Source: Gracilimonas sp040882225
GTDB taxonomy: Bacteria > Bacteroidota > Rhodothermia > Balneolales > Balneolaceae
Assembly: GCA_040882225.1 (NCBI GenBank)
Contig: JBBEBR010000017.1
Span: 62,001-126,000 of the forward strand
Reading direction: 5' to 3'
Length of the DNA: 64,000 nt
How positions within the stretch are numbered: position 1 is the first letter of the stretch; every line of letters starts with the position of its first letter. Both the position numbers and the translations under genes were made by a program. Positions 1 through 8,739 of the stretch are shown here, piece after piece. Under the pieces are notes generated by a model, which did no database searches, was not told the origin of the DNA, and saw only the letters and a list, made by a program, of their open reading frames with translations.

Positions 1-771
1 CTGGTGCCGGTTTATATTTACCAGCGGCAACATGAGGATAAATATGTAGCCCCGATCTCAAAAGAAGGTAAACTCGTATTTCTCGCTGGGTTTTGTTTAG
101 GCCTGCATTTTCTTCTCTGGATTGGCTCTCTTTATTTCACTTCTGTTGCTTCCGCTTCCATTTTAGTTACCATTCATCCCATAATGTTGGTGATTGCCGA
201 ACGCACCATATATAAGGTGAATTTTCCATCCACGGTTTGGATCGGTGTATTAATCGCTTTTGCAGGATCTGCTTTGCTCGGTTACTCCGACTCCAACATC
301 GATTCTGATTTAGCAAACCCACTTCTGGGGAATATCATGGCCTTTACCGCAGCGGTTATTTTTGTGGTTTATTTCATGATTGGCAGGCGTGTCCGCCAAA
401 ATCGATCATGGTTGGGATATGTATTCCCGGTTTACGGATATGCAGCTTTAACGTGTCTTGTTATTCTTTTGGTGGTTGAAGGCATTCCCGATCAAATTCC
501 CGTTGCTGTATTTCTTGCTGGCATTGGCCTGGCAATAGGCCCCCAGTTAATGGGGCATGGCGCTTTCAATTATGCAATTAAATACATTTCACCAACTTTG
601 CTTTCAACCCTGATATTAGCGGAGCCTGTTTTTGCTACCATACTGGCTTTTTTCTTTTTTGGGGAATGGCCGGTGGCGCTCTCATTCGCGGCTATTTTTA
701 TCATTATGGGAGGAATTTCACTCTCCTGGATAAATAAGCTGCGGTTTCGTGCAAAGTCACAAAACGTATAA
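1..771 (+). CDS. EamA/DMT-family permease, 5' end outside the window
   Basis: This is a hydrophobic multi-span membrane protein of the drug/metabolite transporter superfamily, with the two-fold EamA layout: helices in the first half, then a second block containing a conserved 'LAEPVFATILAFFFFGE' segment near residue 200, typical of the last third of EamA permeases. About 256 codons are present and the frame is open to base 1. Family members usually have close to 300 residues and ten helices, so the first helix is probably outside the window. A GTG at position 4 could be read as a start but would remove part of the fold. The substrate cannot be told from sequence. The 207 bases after it hold no feature I can support. 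Confidence 0.85.
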   Translation: MVPVYIYQRQHEDKYVAPISKEGKLVFLAGFCLGLHFLLWIGSLYFTSVASASILVTIHPIMLVIAERTIYKVNFPSTVWIGVLIAFAGSALLGYSDSNIDSDLANPLLGNIMAFTAAVIFVVYFMIGRRVRQNRSWLGYVFPVYGYAALTCLVILLVVEGIPDQIPVAVFLAGIGLAIGPQLMGHGAFNYAIKYISPTLLSTLILAEPVFATILAFFFFGEWPVALSFAAIFIIMGGISLSWINKLRFRAKSQNV

Positions 772-978
772 AACAATAACATTTGTCGGTAAGGTATTAG
801 AGCCAAAACAGATAGAGGAGCAGCAGGTGAATCTTCATTCAGAAAACAGCGTTGAGAGAAATCACAGAATTAAAACTTCTTAATCATTGATTTATTTCCA
901 CCAGATAGGCGTATCATTTGTTGTGACAGACAAATTTTATTTCCTGATTCGATCTATTTTTTAACGAATAATTAAAGG

Positions 979-2481
979 ATGTTCTTAAATAACAAGATTA
1001 TCTGTTCATCAAAACTCTTGCTGCTAAGTTTTTGCAGTTTTTTTCTGTTTTTGAGTTGTACAGATAGCCCCCCGGAGAAATCACTTTCAGAAGATTTTTC
1101 CATCTCTGTTGATGAGCCAGTCTATAAAGATTTAGCCGAAATCAAAAAATCCGGTGTTCTACGTGTAATCACCAGCTACAGCTCAGGTTCTTACTTTTTG
1201 TACAAAGGCATACAGGTTGGTTTCGAATATGAGCTTATCAAAGAATTCACCAAAGAAAATGAACTTGCTTTAGAAATTGTAATTGTGGGCCCCGATCAAA
1301 ATCCTTACGACTTGCTGAATAGCGGCCAGGGAGATATAATCGCAGCCAGTTATACCATCACCCCAGAACGAAAAAGTGTGGTAGATTTTACCAGGCCTTA
1401 TAACCTTGTTGATCAATTAGTGGTGGTATCCGATGACCTTGGCTTCACACCTGAAAGCATTACCGAGCTTAAGGATATTCCCATTAGCGTGCGCAGAAAT
1501 AGCTCGTATTACGTTCGCTTAAAAGAGCTTAGAGACGAGGGATTCCCTGTCACCATAAATATCATTCCAGAAGATATGGATACCGAATCCGTGTTGTTTG
1601 GAGTATCGAATGGTGATTATCAGGCTACAGTTGCGGATGATAATATTTATGATGCCGGCAGCAAATATATGTCGGGATTGGAGAAAGGCCCCATAATCGC
1701 CGAAAGTGACACCATTGCATGGGCGGTTCGGAAAAATGCTCCCGACCTCAAAAATCAGTTAAATAAATTTCTATACCAACATTTCAGGTTTGATGAAAAA
1801 GGAATTCCCAAAAGATCGGCCTTGCTGAATGTATTGAGGAAGAAGTATTTTGAGGGTGGGCATCAGATCGCAAATTATTTTAATCCCTATCAAGGGGAAG
1901 GGTTTGGTATTATTTCACCCTTTGATAACCTAATTCAGCAAGTAGCAAAGGAGCATAATCTTGACTGGTTGATGTTAACTGCTGTTGCGGCTCAGGAATC
2001 TAAATTTAATCCAACTTCGGTAAGCTGGGCCGGCGCTGTTGGGGTGATGCAGGTACTTCCGCGGTTTTCAGAAATACCGTCTGATTCCCTGATGATACCC
2101 GAAATAAATATTCGAGCAGGGGCACAAATCCTCTCAGATCATTTAAAGCATTATTCGTATATGGATTCTGTGAACCAATGGAGTTTTGCGCTTGCAGCGT
2201 ATAATGCGGGGCAAGGCCATTTAGCGGATGCACGCCGCCTGACTATCGATCATAATGATGATCCCAATGAATGGGAATACGTTTCGGAATCTTTGCTCAG
2301 GTTAATGCAGCGAAAATATTATCAAAATGCGCGTTATGGTTTTTGCCGGGGAATTGAAACCGTGAGATACGTGAACGAGATAATGAACAGGTACAAAACC
2401 TATCAGTCCATTCTTGCCTTTTCAAGAACAAAACCTACAGCTACGCATGGGATTTTTGGCTTGCAGACCTTTAATAAATAG
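979..2481 (+). CDS. mltF: MltF-like membrane-bound lytic transglycosylase, lipoprotein
   Basis: The predicted enzyme cleaves peptidoglycan glycan strands non-hydrolytically. Residues 1-27 form a lipoprotein signal ending in the lipobox FLSC, so it is probably anchored at the outer membrane. Residues about 50-290 resemble a periplasmic solute-binding domain (SBP_bac_3), with 'AASYTITPERKSVVDFTRPY' as the diagnostic stretch. Residues about 310-480 are an SLT catalytic domain, with the catalytic Glu in 'AAQESKFNPTSVSWAGAVGV' and the later 'ALAAYNAGQGH' motif. This two-domain order is that of MltF, and 500 residues is the usual length. The ATG follows AAAGG closely. It stands alone, with loose spacing on both sides. 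Confidence 0.93.
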   Translation: MFLNNKIICSSKLLLLSFCSFFLFLSCTDSPPEKSLSEDFSISVDEPVYKDLAEIKKSGVLRVITSYSSGSYFLYKGIQVGFEYELIKEFTKENELALEIVIVGPDQNPYDLLNSGQGDIIAASYTITPERKSVVDFTRPYNLVDQLVVVSDDLGFTPESITELKDIPISVRRNSSYYVRLKELRDEGFPVTINIIPEDMDTESVLFGVSNGDYQATVADDNIYDAGSKYMSGLEKGPIIAESDTIAWAVRKNAPDLKNQLNKFLYQHFRFDEKGIPKRSALLNVLRKKYFEGGHQIANYFNPYQGEGFGIISPFDNLIQQVAKEHNLDWLMLTAVAAQESKFNPTSVSWAGAVGVMQVLPRFSEIPSDSLMIPEINIRAGAQILSDHLKHYSYMDSVNQWSFALAAYNAGQGHLADARRLTIDHNDDPNEWEYVSESLLRLMQRKYYQNARYGFCRGIETVRYVNEIMNRYKTYQSILAFSRTKPTATHGIFGLQTFNK

Positions 2482-2729
2482 TTCTAAGCTGAAGCTGAAC
2501 TGCTCTCCACTGAATAAGGGGCTACATTTATTGGCCGAAACAAACCCGGAAAATTCAAAACTGTTTCCAACATCCGCCGGGAACTCTGCTCATCTGCCTT
2601 TCGGGAAAAAATAGCGGTACTTTCTGCTTAGTATTTCATTACACGCTTTAAATGTTAATTTGTCTTTAATATTTGGTTTTAGTATTTAAACGTTATCAAT
2701 AAACTCAAAAAAAAAAAGTGTTAAGAGGT

Positions 2730-3434
2730 ATGATAGAGAAAAATACCCAGCCATTGATCGTGTTTTGTTTAATAGGTATGGTCTTCATTTTTGGTAGCAG
2801 TTGTGGGTTATTAGGGGGAGAGAAAGAGAAAAATACTCCTGATGATTTAATGCCCTTAGCCGTAGGAAATTATTGGGAATATGATTTCACCTATTTGGAA
2901 GTGATAAAAGATACTCTTCGTTATGAAATAACTGCAGGGGTAGAGGTACCTGTTGGAGATACCAGCTACACGGCATACGCAGCAAACTTTCTACCCTTTC
3001 CGTCCGGTGCGCCGGAATATTATTGGCTGTACCGCAACGGAGAAGCGGGGGTTTACCAGATGGGAGGGATGGCGGAGACGGATACCCTTTTTATGAACAA
3101 CATTCGAAGAATGTATCCAGCGGAGGAAGGACAAACTTGGGATATTCCTCAACTGTCTTTTTCCAGAGACAGTCTGGAATTTTATGTTTCTGACACACTC
3201 AGCATTACCTTAATCGACGATGGCCGGGAGATTGTTACCTCGGCGGGTACATTCGAATGTTATGTCTATAAATTTAAAATAGATTTTTATGAAGAAGGGG
3301 TAGTATTTACCACTTGGGATTATTTTATGTACTACAGCTCCGGGGTTGGCTTGGTTGCACAAATTTCAACATCGGAAGATAAGCCGGAAAGTATTAAAGA
3401 AGAAATGTACCTAATGGATTTTAGTTTAAAATAA
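2730..3434 (+). CDS. Lipoprotein of unknown function
   Basis: A 234-residue exported protein that I do not recognise. The N-terminus is a hydrophobic signal (residues 5-23) ending in GSSC, a good lipobox, so the mature protein should start at that Cys and be lipidated. The rest is rich in Tyr, Asp and beta-type patterns ('LAVGNYWEYDFTY', 'EEGQTWDIPQ'), which occurs in many Bacteroidota surface lipoproteins of the 'NYWEYD' kind; this is family resemblance, not function. I chose the ATG at 2730 because the signal peptide then has a short basic n-region; a GTG at 2718 in the same frame would add four residues. A hairpin terminator follows about 100 bases downstream. Confidence 0.75.
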   Translation: MIEKNTQPLIVFCLIGMVFIFGSSCGLLGGEKEKNTPDDLMPLAVGNYWEYDFTYLEVIKDTLRYEITAGVEVPVGDTSYTAYAANFLPFPSGAPEYYWLYRNGEAGVYQMGGMAETDTLFMNNIRRMYPAEEGQTWDIPQLSFSRDSLEFYVSDTLSITLIDDGREIVTSAGTFECYVYKFKIDFYEEGVVFTTWDYFMYYSSGVGLVAQISTSEDKPESIKEEMYLMDFSLK

Positions 3435-3530
3435 TCTAATCCCAAGTAATGATATTTTTATGAAAAAAAGCCCTGTCGGGCAACCACTATTTTGATCCAC
3501 CGCGATCAATAAACCACAGGAAACACATCT

Positions 3531-3565
3531 AAAATCCCGTTCATTAAATATGCGCGGGATTTTTT
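3531..3565. terminator. Bidirectional rho-independent terminator
   Basis: AAAATCCCG (3531-3539) pairs perfectly with CGGGATTTT (3555-3563), with a 15-base loop and a T run on the plus strand. The A run on the left gives a weaker T run on the minus strand. It lies between the convergent lipoprotein gene and the PP2C gene and could end both transcripts. Confidence 0.7.
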
Positions 3566-3596
3566 ATATCCCGCAAACTCCGACTTCATTTTTGCA

Positions 3597-5318
3597 TCAA
3601 TTCTTCAACACAATCAACGTAATATCATCGTATTGAGTGAAATTTGAGAAGTCGTTGATATCATCAATGATGGCCTGCATTACTCCGGTGGAATTTTTAT
3701 CCCTGTTTTTTTGCAGGCATTGAATCAGGCGTTTTTCCTCGTATTCCTCCGTTTGTGCGGGATTCATAGCCTCCGTAACTCCATCCGTATAAAAAACGAT
3801 TAAATCTCCCTTCCTGAACTCAATTTCGGCAAATTCATAAGGCACGAGCGTTTCCATAGCTCCTAAAATTACTCCACCCGCATTCAGCAAAACCGGTTCT
3901 TCTTCACCCTCACGAAACAACAGCGGTGGGTTATGTCCGGCATTTACATAGGTGAATTTTTTCCCATCATTTGAAATTTTTCCCCAAAAAAATGTGATAA
4001 ATTTATCGGATGGAGTATTTTTATGGATGATGTCATTAATGCTTCCTGTAGCTTCAGAAAGCGTTACATCAATCGGGGCAAGAGCGTGCAACATAGATTG
4101 AAGGTTTGCCATGAGCAAAGAAGCCGGTACTCCTTTCCCGGTTACATCCGCGATAGCGAGAATATTTCCCCCATCTGGTGTAGGTACGATGTCAAAATAA
4201 TCGCCCCCCACCTGGCGGGATGAAATGTTTACCGCGTCAATATCAAAACCGGAAATGGAGGGAATTGGATGCGGGAGCAAACCTTCCTGAATGGTTTTAG
4301 CGAGACTCAACTCCTCTTCCATTCGATGTTTTTCAATCCGTTCCTCTAAAAGCAGCGTCTTTTGTATGGTGAGCAAAGCCAGATTTCCCAAAGATTGGAG
4401 GAAATTGACTTCTTCAGTTCCGTATTCTGCTTTATTTGCTGGTGCCCCTACTCCTACAACGCCCACTTTTTCATTTTGGAAACGCAGCGCGATTACCAGC
4501 TTAATATCATTGTTGTTGAGAAAATCAGACTCATTGGTTTCAGCGCAATGCGTAACATCCTCAAGTTCAAAAAGGGTGTTCATTTCTTCTTTTGATGGAT
4601 GTACTTTCAAGCCGCTGCTGGCGATTACAGATTTTTCTCCTTCCGTCTGAAGCACAAAAAAGAAGGTACGAATCAGCATTTGTCCCAGCATGGCAAATTT
4701 GAAAACCCGGGCAATTTCATCGCGGTCTACCATCAGGTTGAAATCTTTACTGAGCTCAAGCAAGGTATGCAGGTCATGAACTTTCCGATCGAGCCGCCGG
4801 TTGATGTGCCGCAATTCCTGAAACATCCGGGAGTTCGCAATCGCCACAGAAGAAATAATAGAGAGGCTTTCCACAAATTCGAGTTCACGCCCCGAAAGTG
4901 CCTGCTTATTGCCTTTTTCACCAAGGCATAAAAAACCTAAATGATGGTTCGTAGTGCGCAGGTTAAATAAAACGCTCTCATTTTGAATATCCAGTTTCCT
5001 GGCGATTTCAGGGTATTCCGTCATCTTTAGCACAGAATGTTCAAGCAGATTTGCAGGAATATCTACCTGCAGTACTTCTTCTTCATTATGCCAACCCCGG
5101 CCTTTTGACTTGGAAACAAAATAGGAATCTTCGGCAGTTTGTTTGATGAGGATCATTCCACGAGGTACTAATAACTTGCCCATGGTGATGAGAAGCAGGT
5201 TATTTAAAACAAAATCAGGATCCTGAGACTCAATAAGCAAACGACTTGTTTCGAGCAGGGTTCGGAGCTCAAATCTGCTTTGCCTGTCGTCTGATGCTGT
5301 GTTTAAAGTTTTTTCCAA
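3597..5318 (-). CDS. GAF-domain PP2C (SpoIIE/RsbU-type) serine phosphatase
   Basis: Predicted Mn/Mg-dependent serine phosphatase that would dephosphorylate a STAS-domain antagonist. Residues about 18-165 and 190-325 look like two GAF sensor domains joined by a helical linker. Residues about 345-573 are a PP2C_SIG domain with 'VGGDYFDIV', 'IADVTGKGVPASLLMANL', 'FYTDGVTEAMN' and a final 'YDDITLIVLK', which carry the metal-binding aspartates. The frame opens with TTG, three bases after the stop of the upstream kinase gene; no ATG lies near, so translation is probably coupled. It is the last gene of a three-gene minus-strand operon with an HATPase kinase and a STAS protein, the standard partner-switch set. 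Confidence 0.92.
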   Translation of the reverse strand: MEKTLNTASDDRQSRFELRTLLETSRLLIESQDPDFVLNNLLLITMGKLLVPRGMILIKQTAEDSYFVSKSKGRGWHNEEEVLQVDIPANLLEHSVLKMTEYPEIARKLDIQNESVLFNLRTTNHHLGFLCLGEKGNKQALSGRELEFVESLSIISSVAIANSRMFQELRHINRRLDRKVHDLHTLLELSKDFNLMVDRDEIARVFKFAMLGQMLIRTFFFVLQTEGEKSVIASSGLKVHPSKEEMNTLFELEDVTHCAETNESDFLNNNDIKLVIALRFQNEKVGVVGVGAPANKAEYGTEEVNFLQSLGNLALLTIQKTLLLEERIEKHRMEEELSLAKTIQEGLLPHPIPSISGFDIDAVNISSRQVGGDYFDIVPTPDGGNILAIADVTGKGVPASLLMANLQSMLHALAPIDVTLSEATGSINDIIHKNTPSDKFITFFWGKISNDGKKFTYVNAGHNPPLLFREGEEEPVLLNAGGVILGAMETLVPYEFAEIEFRKGDLIVFYTDGVTEAMNPAQTEEYEEKRLIQCLQKNRDKNSTGVMQAIIDDINDFSNFTQYDDITLIVLKN

Positions 5319-5321
5319 GAG

Positions 5322-5744
5322 TCAAAGGTTCTTGACCATTCGAATTTCATTGGTATGGCCCTTCCGGTTGTACTGCACCTGATCCATCAATTTTCTGATC
5401 AGGTAAACTCCCATTCCACCTCGTTTTTTTTCCTTGATGCGCTGCATGATATCGGGTTCGCTATAAGTGGAAGGATCAAAGCTTTTTCCCTCATCTATCA
5501 AAGAAATCCAAAGCTGAGTATTATCAGAACCAATTTCAATATTAACCGTTTGGGCGGGTGAATTTCTGTAGGCGTGTTTGATGATATTTGTATAGGCCTC
5601 ATCAACGGCTAACCTAATTTCTGAAATCTCTTTCTGGGATAGCCCTATCTCCTGTGCATGAGCTGCAACAAAGTCGCGCACTTCTGCCAGATGCTCCGTA
5701 GAAGCTTTTACAGAAAGGGTGTGTATATTATTTGTTTTTGCCAC
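5322..5744 (-). CDS. RsbW-like anti-sigma factor / serine kinase (HATPase_c_2)
   Basis: A 140-residue GHKL-fold ATPase of the anti-sigma kinase type. The N-box is at residues 43-58 ('IRLAVDEAYTNIIKHAY'), the G1 region is 'LIDEGKSFDP' and the G2 region is 'RGGMGVYLIRKLMD'. In this family the kinase phosphorylates a Ser of a STAS partner and in its other state binds a sigma factor or another target. The start is GTG with AGAGAG just before it. It sits between the STAS gene (13 bases upstream) and the phosphatase gene (3 bases downstream), so partner and opposing enzyme are encoded together. No sigma factor gene is nearby. Confidence 0.9.
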   Translation of the reverse strand: MAKTNNIHTLSVKASTEHLAEVRDFVAAHAQEIGLSQKEISEIRLAVDEAYTNIIKHAYRNSPAQTVNIEIGSDNTQLWISLIDEGKSFDPSTYSEPDIMQRIKEKKRGGMGVYLIRKLMDQVQYNRKGHTNEIRMVKNL

Positions 5745-5757
5745 TCTCTTATCTGGT

Positions 5758-6105
5758 TTATTTCGAAAAGCTTTCTAATGCTTCACTTTCTTCATCAAGA
5801 ATATCGTAGAGTGTGGGAAACCCTAATAAATCGAAAACATTGTATACCCGGTCGTTCATGTTGGTCAGTTTTATATCCCCGCCTAATCCGCGAACATCTT
5901 CTATATAAGCCATAAAAACTCCAAGTCCTGCGCTTGCTATATAATCAAGTCCGCGGCAGTTTACGATAATCGAATAGTTAGCTTCGTCAATAAGCGATTT
6001 AAGGGAATTTTCCAGATGTGAAGCAGTATGGGCATCAAGCTCACCACTGATATCCAGTATACTTACGTGGTCTTTTTTGCGTGTAGCAATACTGAAATTT
6101 TTCAT
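5758..6105 (-). CDS. STAS-domain anti-sigma factor antagonist (RsbV/SpoIIAA-like)
   Basis: A single STAS domain of 115 residues. The segment 'CRGLDYIASAGLGVFMAY' contains Ser58 in the position of the phosphorylated serine of SpoIIAA/RsbV, preceded by the conserved Asp54. Unphosphorylated antagonist would bind the kinase encoded next and free the kinase's other partner; the phosphatase encoded third would reset it. First gene of the operon, with ATG start. The target of the switch is not encoded in this window. Confidence 0.92.
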   Translation of the reverse strand: MKNFSIATRKKDHVSILDISGELDAHTASHLENSLKSLIDEANYSIIVNCRGLDYIASAGLGVFMAYIEDVRGLGGDIKLTNMNDRVYNVFDLLGFPTLYDILDEESEALESFSK

Positions 6106-6228
6106 TCCGCTCTTTTTAAAAATTTAATGTGATTTACAATGGTAATTATAACGTAAACCTTAGAATTAGGAAAGTTTTTTAAAGGCTGTGGTTTACGTTA
6201 ATTGGTTCGTGAAAGATGCAAAAAAATA

Positions 6229-6257
6229 GGGCATTGCATTATTCATATGCAATGCCC
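6229..6257 (-). terminator. Rho-independent terminator of the SPOR gene
   Basis: GGGCATTGCAT (6229-6239) and ATGCAATGCCC (6247-6257) form a perfect 11-bp stem with a 7-base loop. On the minus strand it is followed by a run of T (A run at 6221-6226), so it ends transcription of the SPOR lipoprotein gene before the STAS operon. Confidence 0.85.
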
Positions 6258-6356
6258 TGACTATTCATCAAGAGAGACGCTACAAAGAGCGTATCTTCAA
6301 TTAAACAAAAGCCTGGCAGATAAACAAAACCTATTTACTGCCACTATAAACTGAGA

Positions 6357-6851
6357 TCAAGATGTTCGCTGAACTTTTGAAGCCCAATATCCCGAGTTAA
6401 TCTCTTCAGAAAGCTCCATGCCTAATTTTTCAGCATCCTCTTTGGTTTCAAAAAATCCTACACGTACCCGAAACCAAACATTTCCAGCATCTCCTTCTTC
6501 TATTTTTACAACATAAACGCTTGGGAAATCACGATCGCTCCAGCGTTTTATAAAGCTATTTGCTTTTTCTTCGGAGCGCCAGGCGCCAACCTGAACAACA
6601 TATTGACCACCGTCGGTAAATTTAATTCGATTGGCTTCTTCTTCCGCCCGTATTCGTTCTTTTTCAGCTACCAAAGCTAAACTATCTTCTCTTGCTGCTG
6701 TAAAAGCGGCAATTTTTTGTTGTTCAACTTGTCGTAGTGAATCGAGCCTGGCTTGTTCAGCTGCTCTTTTTTCTTCTTCGCTTGGTCCACATCCTTGTAC
6801 TGCAACCAACGTAATAGCCAACAATAAGGTGTAGATGCTTAAGTTTTTCAT
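6357..6851 (-). CDS. SPOR-domain lipoprotein
   Basis: A 164-residue envelope protein. The signal peptide ends in the lipobox VQGC at residues 18-21. Residues about 25-75 are a charged helix rich in Glu, Ala and Arg, probably a spacer or coiled coil. Residues about 82-160 form a SPOR domain ('YVVQVGAWRSEEKANSFIKR', 'WFRVRVGFFETKEDAEKL'), a fold that binds peptidoglycan denuded of stem peptides, usually at division sites. Monocistronic, ending at a strong terminator. Confidence 0.9.
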   Translation of the reverse strand: MKNLSIYTLLLAITLVAVQGCGPSEEEKRAAEQARLDSLRQVEQQKIAAFTAAREDSLALVAEKERIRAEEEANRIKFTDGGQYVVQVGAWRSEEKANSFIKRWSDRDFPSVYVVKIEEGDAGNVWFRVRVGFFETKEDAEKLGMELSEEINSGYWASKVQRTS

Positions 6852-6987
6852 AAGATTGTATTAATTATTATTCTCGGTAAGATAACTGGAAACTAACTTA
6901 CATTTTCCACATCTGTTTCACAAATATTGACGCACCAAAAATTCACAACTTATATAATAAAGCGTATCTTATATAGACTGAATCTAA

Positions 6988-8058
6988 ATGGGAAAATTAT
7001 TCCCCCTTAAAATGAAGAACACGCTTTTAAAAATCTCGGGTTTAACAAAGTCATTCGACCAAAGCGGGCCAGTAGTAAACAAGGTAAGTTTCGAAGTTGA
7101 GAAAAATGAAATCTTTGCTTTACTTGGCCCAAGTGGGTGCGGAAAAACCACCACTTTACGCCTTATTGCCGGATTCGAAAAATGTGAAGCTGGTGAAGTT
7201 CATATTGATGATGAATTAGTGGAATGCCGCGAAAAAAGCATCTCTCCCCAAAAAAGAGAAATTGGATTCGTTTTTCAGGACTATGCGTTATTCCCCCACA
7301 TGACGGCCCTCGAAAATGTGGCTTTTGGATTGAGGGAGGTGGAAAAGAAAAAAAGGCCTCTGTTAGCGGAAGAAGTACTTTGCCGCACCGGGATGGAAAA
7401 ATATAAAGACCGGATGCCGGATGAACTTTCTGGAGGCCAGCAGCAAAGAATTGCGCTTGCGCGTGCTATTGCTCCAAAACCCCGGCTTGTTTTGATGGAC
7501 GAACCTTTTTCGGGATTAGATGCCATGCTTCGGGATAGTACAAGAAAGGAAGTGCGGGCAATTTTAAAAAAAGCGGGTATGAGCGCCATCATTGTTACGC
7601 ACGATCAGGAAGAAGCGCTCTCTTTTGCCGACAGAATCGCCGTTATGAATAATGGCCAGATAGAGCAAATTGGAACACCAGAAGAGGTGTATTATCACCC
7701 TAAAACACAATTTGTAGCACAGTTTTTGGGACGAACAAATCTTTTTCGGGCGCACGCGGATGGTTCAACTAATGTAGAAACACGTTTTGGCCGGGTTAAA
7801 TTGAATAAGCAGGCAAACGGGCTTGTATTGTGTTCCATTCGCCCGGAACATCTAACCATTAAACGCTCTTCTGATGATGCCGAAGAAAGTGGAATAATTA
7901 CCGCAAGAGAATTTCGGGGGCACGATATTACCTATTATGTATTATTCAAAGGAGATAAATATATTGTGCACACCGATAACCGGGTTTTGCTGGATGTAAA
8001 TGAAAAGGTGGTAGTGAAACCTTTGGAACCGGCGATAGTGTTAGAACAGAAAGCGTAA
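6988..8058 (+). CDS. ABC transporter ATP-binding protein, FbpC/PotA-like
   Basis: A complete nucleotide-binding subunit of the importer family that serves iron, spermidine or sulfate (CUT1/MOI class). Walker A is GPSGCGKTT (residues 47-55), the Q-loop is 'GFVFQDYALFPHMT', the signature is LSGGQ (147-151), Walker B is LVLMDE (167-172), followed by the 'FSGLDAMLR' D-loop and a switch His in 'IIVTHDQEEA'. Residues about 280-345 resemble a TOBE substrate-sensing domain. An in-frame ATG at 7012 (MKNTLLK...) is an equally good start. No permease or binding protein gene is adjacent, so the substrate is not clear; the pattern of residues is closest to Fe(III) importers. Confidence 0.93.
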   Translation: MGKLFPLKMKNTLLKISGLTKSFDQSGPVVNKVSFEVEKNEIFALLGPSGCGKTTTLRLIAGFEKCEAGEVHIDDELVECREKSISPQKREIGFVFQDYALFPHMTALENVAFGLREVEKKKRPLLAEEVLCRTGMEKYKDRMPDELSGGQQQRIALARAIAPKPRLVLMDEPFSGLDAMLRDSTRKEVRAILKKAGMSAIIVTHDQEEALSFADRIAVMNNGQIEQIGTPEEVYYHPKTQFVAQFLGRTNLFRAHADGSTNVETRFGRVKLNKQANGLVLCSIRPEHLTIKRSSDDAEESGIITAREFRGHDITYYVLFKGDKYIVHTDNRVLLDVNEKVVVKPLEPAIVLEQKA

Positions 8059-8072
8059 ACAAAAGGAGAAAG

Positions 8073-8357
8073 ATGTCATTTTTTGGATTTTTACTACTGT
8101 TATTAATTGCCGCAATTTGTGGCGGCATCGGGCAAAGTATTAGCGGCTATAGTTTCGGGGGTTGCCTTATTTCTGCCGGAGTTGGGTTCATTGGCGCTGT
8201 AATTGGTATTTGGATAGCCAATAATTTAGGATTGCCTGAACTTTGGACAGTAGACATCGATGGAAATCCATTTCCTATAATTTGGTCAATAATAGGTGCG
8301 GCACTTTTTACAGCTGTTTTGGGTGCTGTCATCAGAGGCAAGAATCGAACTGCGTAA
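8073..8357 (+). CDS. GlsB/YeaQ/YmgE-family small membrane protein
   Basis: A 94-residue protein with three hydrophobic segments rich in Gly ('LIAAICGGIGQ', 'LISAGVGFIGAVIGIWIA', 'IIGAALFTAVLGAVI'), matching the transglycosylase-associated/GlsB stress-response family; its biochemical role is not known. AGGAG at 8064-8068 gives one of the clearest ribosome binding sites in the window, five bases before the ATG. It starts 14 bases after the ABC ATPase stop and is probably co-transcribed with it. Confidence 0.85.
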   Translation: MSFFGFLLLLLIAAICGGIGQSISGYSFGGCLISAGVGFIGAVIGIWIANNLGLPELWTVDIDGNPFPIIWSIIGAALFTAVLGAVIRGKNRTA

Positions 8358-8373
8358 GGGATTCTGTCTTTGA

Positions 8374-8739
8374 TTATCTGAAAGCGTCTTCCAGGTGAGT
8401 AAAATCCGGCGCTTCTCCTCGTTTTTGAATGATGCCGATCACATCAAAACGCATGGGCGAGCCTTCCATTTTGCGCTCGTACATCCAGGCTTCTGCCGCT
8501 TTAAAAACGTGTTCTACTTTCACATCCGTTACAAATTCCTGCGGATGTCCAAATTTTGTTGATGAGCGCATTTTAACTTCAACAAAAACGATAGCCCGGT
8601 TATCGTAGGCTACGATATCTACTTCTGAATGCTGGAAAAAATAATTCCTCTCAAGGATGGTCCAGCCCTTAGTTTCCAGATATGCACAGGCTAACTCTTC
8701 GGCTTCATTTCCGATATGTCGGTTTGCGTTTTTAGCCAC
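8374..8739 (-). CDS. YraN family protein (UPF0102), endonuclease-like fold
   Basis: A 121-residue protein with the YraN layout: an early 'GNEAEELACAYLETKGWTIL' helix, then a restriction-endonuclease-like core with 'SEVDIVAYDNRAIVFVEVKM', where the Asp, Glu and Lys are the PD-(D/E)xK-type residues. Its physiological role is not established. The start is GTG, placed directly after the stop of the GbsR-like gene with no spacer, so the two are translationally coupled. Last gene of the minus-strand housekeeping run. Confidence 0.9.
   Translation of the reverse strand: MAKNANRHIGNEAEELACAYLETKGWTILERNYFFQHSEVDIVAYDNRAIVFVEVKMRSSTKFGHPQEFVTDVKVEHVFKAAEAWMYERKMEGSPMRFDVIGIIQKRGEAPDFTHLEDAFR

Noticed and set aside
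2414..2614. Small plus-strand frame overlapping the end of mltF
   Set aside because: Off-frame shadow with no start signal and no family resemblance.
3467..3482. GCCC-TGTC-GGGC mini hairpin after the lipoprotein gene
   Set aside because: Only four base pairs; the stronger terminator at 3531 is enough.
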